A stretch of DNA of 13,016 bases from Phoronis ovalis (Eukaryota > Phoronida > Phoronidae). Shown piece by piece: positions 1-9,300 of this stretch (within the stretch, counting starts at the first letter, position 1; each line of letters opens with the position of its first letter). Location of the stretch: assembly GCA_028565635.1 (NCBI GenBank), contig JAOXYB010041061.1, positions 1 through 13,016 of the forward strand, read 5' to 3'. A program made the translations under genes and the position numbers. The notes beneath the pieces are model-generated. The model saw nothing but the letters and a program-made list of their open reading frames with translations. It had not been told where the DNA came from and did not search any database.

Positions 1-49
1 AAAATTTGGATTGGGTTTGCTACCACAAGCTAAAATGTTGGATTGGGTT
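1..49. repeat. two short direct copies at the window edge
   Basis: The words AAAATTTGGATTGGGTT (1-17) and AAAATGTTGGATTGGGTT (32-49) are near-identical and about 31 bases apart. This may be the end of a larger tandem array cut by the window edge. An 11-base C run follows at 86-96. I see no coding content here. Confidence 0.35.
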
Positions 50-243
50 CCGCGGCACATCCCCGTAGTCAAAAAACCTTGAACACCCCCCCCCCCGGGA
101 GGGTAGCCTAGTGCAATTTGAGATTGTTTTACTGTTAGTAGGCTTTGGCCTTGGGCCGTTGTTAGATACTGGAAACCGTGAGAAATGACATTACAACCGG
201 AAGATTGGTCTTAAACTCCGTCTTAAACTGGGAGGCTCCTTAC

Positions 244-313
244 CAAACCGGAATATTTGGCATCGCTGCAATACGTTTTGTCCATGACGGCATGGCATCG
301 ATGCGGCAGCCAT
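244..313 (-). CDS. candidate first coding exon of another minus-strand gene
   Basis: An ATG at 313 opens 23 codons that end in a donor of good consensus, CGGTTTG followed by GTAAGGAG, leaving phase 1. The peptide starts MAAASMPCRH and ends QRCQIFRFG. It has several arginines and no acidic residue, which would suit a mitochondrial presequence but does not prove one. The start lies in AAATATGGCTGCCGC, which resembles the YY1-type context at the first ATG of many housekeeping genes. The stretch is richer in GC and CpG than the flanking DNA. The gene would continue left of base 1. No homologue is recognised, and a chance ATG-to-donor stretch of this length is possible. Confidence 0.33.
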
Positions 314-2991
314 ATTTGATTTTGAATATTCCTTTAGCTTAGGCTTAGCTTAGCCTCAAGCTACCGTTTATAATTATACATGTAGTTAGGGCCTGAGCTC
401 ATTTAACAAGGTCAAAACTGATTTTCCTTCACTTTAGTTACTTAAATCAATATAAAAATATCCCAAACATTGAGCGAAAAAAATACCTGGTAATAAATGA
501 AGATCACACATCCTGCACCAACATTTCTTGCTAATCCAGAAAGACCCGCGAAAAAGTGCCCAATCACAAACGACGAAATTTGTATTTTTGCCCTAGCTTC
601 AAATAGTCCCATCAAATTTTCGTAAATTTGCACAAAATCACTCTCCCGTTAGTCCCATATTAAATAAAAACAACAAAACTTGCTAGTACAAAGCCATGTG
701 CCCTTTCTTTTAGCGGTTAAATTTTAGGAACTGTGCATTCCCCATTTATGGATTTGCATAATTTTTATTTTCGTGATTTCCGATTGCAATAATTTTATTT
801 CTGTGCAATGAGATGATCATTTTTTAAATTTTTCTTCCGCGAGAGTAACCACTCAGTAGACAGAAAACGAGTGTTGAACAATGTGAAAGAGATGAGGGAT
901 ATCCGCTGCGTGTTCCCACCATTAAATTATTTTATTGATTTTTTAACGGTAATTCGATTTTGTATGCCATTTTATTAATAGTTAATTAATATTTAAAAAA
1001 ATTTCAAATAGAAAGGTTCCTATTGCAGTTATAAGGATTTGCCAGTCTAATAACATTTGTATTCAAGTAGCACTGAAGTGTATTTGATCAGTGACTTTTC
1101 TCTACGTAAAATATGCAATACTAATCATAAAAGTATAAAGTTCCGGTTGAAAAATAATTTTTTTTTATTCCAATGGAAATATAAATTATACAAACAGTTT
1201 TGCACAAGAATTGTGCAAATGAAAAACAGTTGGATTATTTTTAAAGCCCCAGCCAGTTAAATACCTTTTCTTCACAAAACTGATGTGCTAAAGCTGAGAC
1301 TAATAAAACTAGATGGATTAGAAACGTGGCAAATTTCTTTGAAGTTAACTTGCCTTGGATACGCTAATCTGATAATTGCCGGTAGACTGTCAAAGTGGAC
1401 TAGGGTATGTTCTTTACATGCCTTTTTTAAGTAAAACAGCCAATGTAATAGTTTTGAAACTTGCATAGTTACATTATATAACATGCAATGCTTTCGATGC
1501 AAGTTGAATTTTTTATCATTATTTCAGTAGTTTTAAGATTTTTTTGCTCACAAATTAGGTGAAATTCTTTTGAAAGCTTTTGAAATGCTTGATTGTTGAA
1601 AATTAAAAAAAACACCATTTTTTTTTTAATGTGAGGGTATCAAATAGTTTGTGAAATAATGAAAAACTTCGGTTAAAAATTACTTGGATGCATCACTTAA
1701 GAGTAATTTAGTTCAGAAAATGTCACCTTTTGAATAAAACTCATAATTTTGTTTACACCGTATGTGTAGGAACAAAATCCAAGATAACTGCCCCCCAAGC
1801 TGAGGCTAGGGATGAGGGCCTAACAATAGTGATATCTAATAGTCTAGGACAGTAGCGAACCCCTCTAGCTTTATCAGTCCAGTTAAAAGTGAGCTTGTTG
1901 GTCACCAATCTCAGACCTCATTTTTAGGCGGTAGCAGATCACAAAAAGATTGAATCCAAATGATGAGCACCATACAACTGTAAATCTATGATGAGATGAC
2001 CAAAAACTGCTGAACTTGAACAAAGACTCTATCATAAAATCTTCAAGGCAAATACACTAAATTCCACAAAGGTCAAAATGATTTCCAACTTAGCAGGCTT
2101 GGGGTGGCCAAAAATGATGCATCTCAATAACATTTATAACCTAGCAATCTCCAGCTTGGCCAAAAACACTCATGTTCTAAAACGCAATTCACAACTTGTC
2201 AATACGATTTCCTATTTAACAATGTCTTGGATAGCTAAAAATGATTGCTGCTCAGCAAAATCTTCGGGAGGCATTTTTGTAATAGCTGCAAACTAAGAAA
2301 CAGAATTTTCAACTTTAGGTATATATTTGACATCACAACATCACAAAACTTTTCTAATAAGCCACTAATTATAAGAACAATTTTAAATACTTCCAATTAT
2401 GCTGTTGATATATAGCAGGTTAAGTAGCACTTTTTATTTCAAAATGTCATAAAATCAACTCCAACTATACTAATGATATGTTCTTTTTTTTTTACACCAA
2501 CTACAGAACAGAATAACAATGTATCAGTATACTTTTATATTTTAAAAATGAGGCTTTGCGATGATCACCAGGTGTCGCTAAATTATGGTATAAAATCATG
2601 GCTATCACCAGATGTTGTTGCCACTTCATGAGGTCTACTTCTAGTTATGAACTGATCAGAGATTACTTCATTTTGAATAGACCTGATTTTGCAAGTATAT
2701 ATATCATATCATAAACAAAGCTGGAGTTGCTTAATATATTACACACAACAGTATAGTCCCATTATCATGCAAAATTCCAATTCAGGCATCCAGATACGCA
2801 CTTAATGCATATTAGCAGGGAAAAGTAGATTGTTAAATATATCTTGGTAAACAAAATCGCAATATTTATGGACAAATTTTCCATTAAATACATTAGTATA
2901 CTAATTTACAAAGCTCAAGTAACATTTGTTTTGAACTTTTAGCATTCATCATTAAAATTTATATGCAACTTGTAAAACAGAAAATGTACAA
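314..2991. other. AT-rich intergenic stretch, no supported gene
   Basis: This is about 2.7 kb of AT-rich DNA with homopolymer A/T runs. Small open frames at 442-633, 1057-1260, 1272-1502 and 2078-2296 show no family motif or convincing exon structure. A short degenerate repeat (TCACCAGGTGTCGCT at about 2567, TCACCAGATGTTGTTGCC at about 2604) has a relative near 8616. If the candidate exon at 244-313 is real, its promoter lies at the left end. Confidence 0.5.
367..372 (-). promoter_or_regulatory. possible TATA box upstream of the 313 ATG
   Basis: The minus strand reads TATAAACGG here, ending 53 bases before the ATG at 313. That is a workable distance for a start site near 335-345. In DNA this AT-rich the motif is weak evidence, and it stands or falls with the candidate exon. 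Confidence 0.15.
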
Positions 2992-2997
2992 TTTATT
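2992..2997 (-). other. candidate polyadenylation signal of the lectin gene
   Basis: The minus strand has AATAAA here, 92 bases after the stop codon of the lectin receptor gene. It is the first canonical hexamer after the stop, which would give a 3' UTR of roughly 110-120 bases. Other hexamers further left could be used, and only transcript ends would settle it. Confidence 0.45.
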
Positions 2998-3088
2998 TAA
3001 AATGGATTGTATGAAAGCACAACTACGTTTATACATCTCTGTGTAGCACAGTATAAAACTAACATTAAATGTTCAAATCTCATTTTCA

Positions 3089-3351
3089 TTATGCATCTGT
3101 ATGGGATGAGTCCATGTGCATAGGATTAGTAAATCCACGATTGGTTGATTCAAAATCAACTGAAGTGTTGACCTTAACAGAATCATTGGATGACGAGTAC
3201 AAAGCATTGTCAAATCCAAGACCACTACCCCCCTTTGCTTGGTTCTTTGTACGGATGTAGTAAACTGCAAATGCTACTATACATATAATGGCAACACCTC
3301 CAATCACTATGCCAATTATTTCAAAAGTAGTTGCAGTGCCGTCAGTAGATG
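3089..3351 (-). CDS. terminal exon: transmembrane helix and cytoplasmic tail
   Basis: The acceptor TTTTGTTTCAG precedes CATCTACTGAC and enters in phase 1; the exon ends in TAA at 3091-3089. It encodes residues 582-667. A hydrophobic helix (IIGIVIGGVAIICIVAFAVYYI, genomic 3319-3254) is followed at once by R-T-K, a stop-transfer charge. The tail is about 54 residues and holds GFDNALY (3217-3197) and GFTNPMH (3136-3116). The first resembles the aromatic FxNxxY internalisation signal of mannose receptor tails. The second has the same spacing but His in place of the final Tyr. The tail is rich in Ser and Asp and has no ITAM or kinase domain. Confidence 0.93.
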
Positions 3352-6300
3352 CTGAAACAAAATTATATGACATATAGAATAAGAAATTTAAAGCTGTTCC
3401 AGAAAAAGGACCAGTTTAGGAAGCAGGTTAAAAGGACAGTTTTGAATGTTTCCATTTTGTGCTTTAAAACCATTTGCCATTTTGTTACTATGTGTCATTA
3501 AAAGCAGGGTATGGAAAAAGACCAGTCCTAAGCTGTATCATGGTAATAGTTTTTCTGAATTAAAGTCCATAGAAATAGGCAATGTTAACAGCCTACATAC
3601 TGTTTTATTACAGTTTGTTATATAATTATGCTAATTTCTGAAAGTTCTTTCTGAGGTGAATTGTTGGGCATCGATTTTAAAATATGTATTGCCTCAGTTC
3701 ACTCAGTCATAAAATAAGTACCTTTTAGGTACCAGTGTAGTGTGCTGATTCGCAGCTTCCCAAGGAGTTGAAATGGTCTAGGTGTGAACAGGCCCACAAT
3801 GCAGGGGGTAATCATATAAAGTCATGTGAAAACTTGCGTTGATACAAGACTATAAACCTTTACCTTTACAATCATATGATCACTGAGGTATACAAATTCA
3901 ATTTATGACACTATGTACCTGCTTGTGGTTGTTTTTTTGATCCTGGATTTGTGGTGCCAGCAGGAACAGTCTTGGGACCTTTTGTAGCAGAACCTGAAGG
4001 AAATACTAACATACATTGTTCTGAATCAATTGCATGGAAATGTACCAAACAGAGGTGCAAGACTTAAGTGTGCAAACTATTCAAAAAGTTATATCTAGGA
4101 TCAAATTACTAATTGGCTATAAGTTGGACATAATCACAATAACTAGGCATTCACGGTAGTTTTGATCAAGGTGATAGGTTAGCGTCTAAAGTTGTTTTAT
4201 TTATTTTTTACTTACACGTTTCTTATTTTTCTTACTTCGAGGTAAGATCAAGAAACCCAGAAATATTGCCTGCATTAAAATACTGCTAGAGAAATGAAAC
4301 TGAACGTACGGTCTCCATGCTCTTTACTAATAAAATAGAACTCCACAAGTATGAATATTTTTGCTGGTTCCCAGTTGCGCAATTTTCACATTAGGAGTCA
4401 GATATTACTATTATATGCATTAAAAACTTTCGGGAATATACTGTCTTCTACATCAGAGAGATATTTCACAGATTTTTGTCTACTGATGTCCACACTGTAC
4501 AACCTCTAGTGAACCACAGTATGAACAGGATAAGGCAACGAGTTTGAGTAATTACATCAAGTAAATCTTACGCTGTGCTCATTTTATAAAGACATTAAAG
4601 ATAAATGAATAAAGGTTAGGCTATTTTTTATGTAAAGATAAAGAATTGAAATTCAACGACCACGCATACAGAACAACTAATATGCATATCCTCTACATAG
4701 TGATGGGCATAAAAAGAGCACTATGTTATACAGCAGTAAAGTTTGTTTTAAAACAAAACAGTCTACAAATTGTTTCTTACCTGGTGACTTGGTAGAAGAG
4801 CTTCCTGGTGGAGTTTTCCCTGATGGGTAAGTACCTCCTGGTGATAAAGTTGGAACTGTAGGTGGAGTGTTGTTTGGCGGTGTATTGCTTGACACTGCAG
4901 TTACTAAAAATATTAAAGGTTATACCATGTAATGCACAAAAGCTAATGGAGAACCATACCATTGTTCATTCACAGAACACATCTTGCTGGGAACGTTTGG
5001 GCTTGCCACCGGTGGCTCCACCAAGTGCCTACAAATAGTCCAATGTAAACTTGGATATTGTTACTTACATCTACATGGGTGACACCCACTAAAACTTTGC
5101 TAATTTTCTTACTTATATATACAAATGATGTCACGAAAACACTAATTTCCCGCATGTTTTGCCCTGACCTTGGCATCTCTGCTAGTTTAGCATCAATAGG
5201 TTTGTAAAACATCGTTTTTTCTTCAAATATAACTTAATTTATTTACCGAATATACAACTTCGTTAAACTGTACTAAATTTAATTCATGTATGTTAAACTG
5301 TTTATTTTGAAGTAAAATATAACATTTTATTCACAAAATACAGTTATATTGTATTGATACTGGTTTGCTCTCATACCCTTGTGATAAAATTTAGAAAACT
5401 ACAATCAGGTCCTTTTTTGTCGTGAATGGATAAATGATATATTACCCATGGCCATTTTGCATACATATCCTCGCCCCACACTACAGTCCTCATCATTCCA
5501 GAGACCACTGGCATATAATTCCACACAGTTCTCAGAATTTTCTCCCTTGAAATCATTGGGTTCACCATCGGCCCATTTGGTATACTGTACCGGAGTATTA
5601 TCCTTCCACACAAAACCACCTGTCATGTAAAAACAAAGTTCTATGTATTGCTGAATATGCAAGCATGCTCATTCACAAAAGAGCAACAGTTTATTCTGGA
5701 TTAGCAATTACGATACTTATTTTTATTAGCAGCACATCACTCTTCAAAGATCACAAATTTGATTATTTATCCGTAACTTCATGTTTGTCATTCAGTAAGT
5801 TGTTTTTTCACTATGTAGAAAGCAGGTGGAAGAAAGACATAAAGACAATGCTAAATGAAGCTTGCAGCACCTTCAGCAGACAAAAGTCCATATGTAAGTT
5901 AAGATAGTATAGACCAAAGATTAGACAGTACAGCAGGATTGTCAAATCTGTCTTTCACAGTGCTGGTGCGTTGGCAAAAAAGACATGAGCAAGGTGAGAT
6001 TTATACGTAAGAGATATACCTGTTGCATGTTTTGGCCACACAAAATATCTGTATTGCTCTAGAAATCAAAAGGTGCGGATTCCAATGGTTGGGACACATA
6101 CTGAGAATGCCCAAGGATTGTATCCCCAAGATTGGGCAAGCGAAAGCCAGGCAGAGCCAAGAATACCTGCCATAGAACCGCTATGACCGATCTCCAAGAG
6201 ATGGGCCTTACATGGGGAGAGGCACAAAATGCCCAGGAAAGGGGTAATGGAGAAGAATCGTTGCAGGCATATGTCCCATTAGGGACAAAGAGGAAAAATT

Positions 6301-9300
6301 AAGTTAACTACAGAACAAACATTAAACTTACAAGCCACTAAAGTCAGTCTTCTTCAAGTTTGTCATTTTTAAAGAGGATATCAGGAGATCATGAAAAGCT
6401 TTCACTATACACTAGTTAATAAAACATGTTTTTGTATTACACTACGGTTGCCACACAAATTAGCCAATCAAATGATAGAGTATCACGGCAAATTATGATA
6501 CATGTAGTGTAAGAGTTTCAAGGCAAATGCAAGACCTTCATTTTTGTCCTCCATCTAGAATTTTAAAAATTTTGTGTAACCTGAATTGCATAAGCTGTTT
6601 CAAAAAAACAGAAACTTAATGCATACTCATCACCCCTAATGATATGTTGAAAATAGAAAAGTGATGAAGCCAACATCTACAGCTCACAGCACCTACCATC
6701 TCTATTCTTCAACAAACTTGTCCACACACTCTTCCAGCTCAGAGTAGACATTTGATTGCTCAGGAAAGTTGACTCCTCCGCACTGTGTATGCTGACACTC
6801 TCAGCAAATCTTGTATTACATTCAAAGCTAGCATCAGCAAAACTTTTACTTTCCATAATTTTGAACAAATAGCAGAAGCCGTTGAAAGGTAACCACGTGT
6901 CGTCGTCACTGGGGCACTGGCCACCCACTAAAGGAGGCTGAGTGTATGGAGGGGTCACTGATGCTGGAAGAAATAATGAATAGTAGTGTAATTTATGCTA
7001 AAGAATAAGAATTATATAACAATATCAGGCCTACCTAACCAGCGTATACTCGAACTGTCAATCCGCACTCTCGCACCTGTTACCTACCATTCGAACCCCT
7101 TTTCCGTGTTTCGCACCGAACTTCGGACCTGCTATTCGAGTCTTCAGAAATACATACAAGTTCCTGGCAACTTGTGTGCGTTTACGGAAACGACGGTTCA
7201 AGTAACAGGAATTTCAGTGCAAAACCCGGAAAGTGTTCGAATGGTAGAAAACAGATTTGAGAGTGCAGATTGACTATTCGAGTCTACGTTGGTTAGGTAG
7301 GCCTGAATATCATCCTTTGTTAGCTAAGGAAAATACTTGTAATTTTTACTGTTTGTAATTACCATCAACATGGTATTTTTAGATAATATTTTCAGTGAAA
7401 CATTAAGTTTAAAACAGGTTTAAAATAAGATTACTAGATTTTCGTGCACACACACATATAATATCCTTTAAAACATTTACCAGGCAGACTTTTGCATACG
7501 GCAGCCAACTGTTGCCCACAATTTCCATCTACCCACATCCCATCTGTACCAAATGATACACATCCTTCGTTATCACCTTTGCTAGGTTCATTATTACCCC
7601 AGTTTGTGTACACTACAGGCCAATGATCCACCCAGTTATATGTACCTACACTCTGCAAGAGATAGAAAAATCTGCAATTAAATTTAAAATTATCGACATT
7701 TCAATTGAACCGACACTCCTCAAGACTCAAGTTGGAACACAGACATCAAAATATATAATTTAAAGCATTCTTTCATCATAAGCCACCGGACATCTTTTTG
7801 CTTCTGTAAATCTTGAAAATTATGTCAATGAAACTCCTCTTCAATAGAATCTTGTTTCATGGTAAAATATAATGCTGTGCTGTAAGTTTACAAAATCTGG
7901 GTTGCCTAAATGAATCAACAGACAGATAAAATAATGGTCTATATCATGCAAAGCATGGCAAATCCCACTTTATGCTGAAAAAAACAACACATTAACACTA
8001 GTCAGAATGAATGCTTAATGGAAAATTATCTAAATAGGACAAAACATGCATAAACCAAGACGTGAGGCACCAACTCATCATATGACCTCGCAGAGGTCTT
8101 TCATCTTCTATCTGGGTTGGCAACAAAAGCAGAAACATTTTACATAATTCTTTGAACAAAAGGAGAGCACACAGCTATTAACACACTCAAATAACATACT
8201 TACCATTTGATCACTCAAACCAATCCAGATTTTCTGCTTCAGTGCATTTTGTTTCATCCATATGTACAGGAAGGACTGTTCTATCTCAGATGTTACTGAT
8301 ACCAGATTAGCAGTTGTGCCAGCATTACTACCTTCAGCCTGACATTTTTGTTTGGCTCCATCCCAGTTACTGGCAGAGTTTACTAAATAATAGCAGCCTT
8401 CACCAAATGAAGCCCAATTCTTAGGACAGGGGTTTGGTTCAACCCATTCAGTTAAAATATTAGCTTCTAAAATTAACAAAAAATACAAAAATACTATCAT
8501 CTGTATTTCCAGGGATATTTGTTTAGTTCCAGTAAGAAAATCAATTTATTCCATTCCTTCCCCTCCCTCAGCTAATGCAAGATCGTATGTGTGAGAAAAA
8601 ATGTCAATATCTTGCTGTTGTCACTAGGGGTCGCCACCTCTGATGAAGATGCTGCTATGACTTCCAAAGTTTTAAACAAAATTTCCACTTTGACACTAAA
8701 TGGTAGTTTAAAAAAAATTTTTGTTTCTCCTGTAACATGTACTTGAAACATTTAATTCTATGGGAGACTCTGTAATTATGTATTTATATAACAACTTCTA
8801 ATTTATTCAGAAATCAATTTCAAATAGATGTTAACTACACAATGTGTCAGTTAACAGTTAATGAACATGAAGATAGTAAGAACACTACAAGGAATGCAAC
8901 AGTAAGACATTTTACCTGTCTTATGAATAAATGCAATTTTATGGAACACAAAGTATTGCAATATGAGAAGGTATAAACAAAACTCACTTCGATAGGTCAT
9001 GCATATATATCCTCTTTCTACCCCACAGCTTATATCATTCCAACGACCAGCATGATGCGATCCATAGTGAAGCAATTCTACACAAGGCTCCTATATGCAG
9101 GAAAATAATGCTAAGTATTTAGTTACAAATGAGTACTAGATCAATTTTAAGTTTTAACCTGATGCATACCTGAAAGGCAACCAATTACACAAGTCGTCCA
9201 CACAACAGAGCCTTCTCATACATGGCTGTCCCAACCTCCCCCTAAATATTACATAAGCAAACCAAGTCATCCACACAACAGAGCCTTCTCATACATGGCT

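Noticed and set aside
1057-1502. Small open frames on both strands in the intergenic stretch.
   Set aside because: They are AT-rich, lack motifs or exon borders, and are of a length expected by chance.
2078-2296. Plus open frame with three GGCCAAAAA-like words, as if tandem repeats.
   Set aside because: The spacing is irregular (about 53 and 73 bases), the similarity is short, and no protein motif is visible.
3069-3270. Open frames on both strands overlapping the tail exon.
   Set aside because: They are shadows of the transmembrane and tail coding sequence in other frames.
4965-5031. Possible extra Pro-rich stalk exon (LVEPPVASPNVPSK) on the minus strand.
   Set aside because: Its borders would be phase 2, while both neighbouring exons need phase 1. 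The phase 1 reading meets a stop.
5371-5630. Other open frames on both strands over CTLD D.
   Set aside because: They are wrong-frame readings of the CTLD D exon; only the frame with EPN and WND splices in phase.
6995-7273. Plus-strand open frame of 92 codons.
   Set aside because: It lies almost wholly inside the foldback MITE and reflects its richer GC content; no domain is recognisable.
8467-8500. An ATG upstream of the CTLD C exon gives MIVFLYFLLILEANI, which looks like a signal peptide, as if a secreted single-CTLD gene began here.
   Set aside because: The hydrophobic part overlaps a normal pyrimidine-rich acceptor (AATTTTAG), which reads as Leu/Phe/Ile by composition. The phase 1 join from CTLD B is in frame. 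A secondary start cannot be excluded without 5' transcript data.
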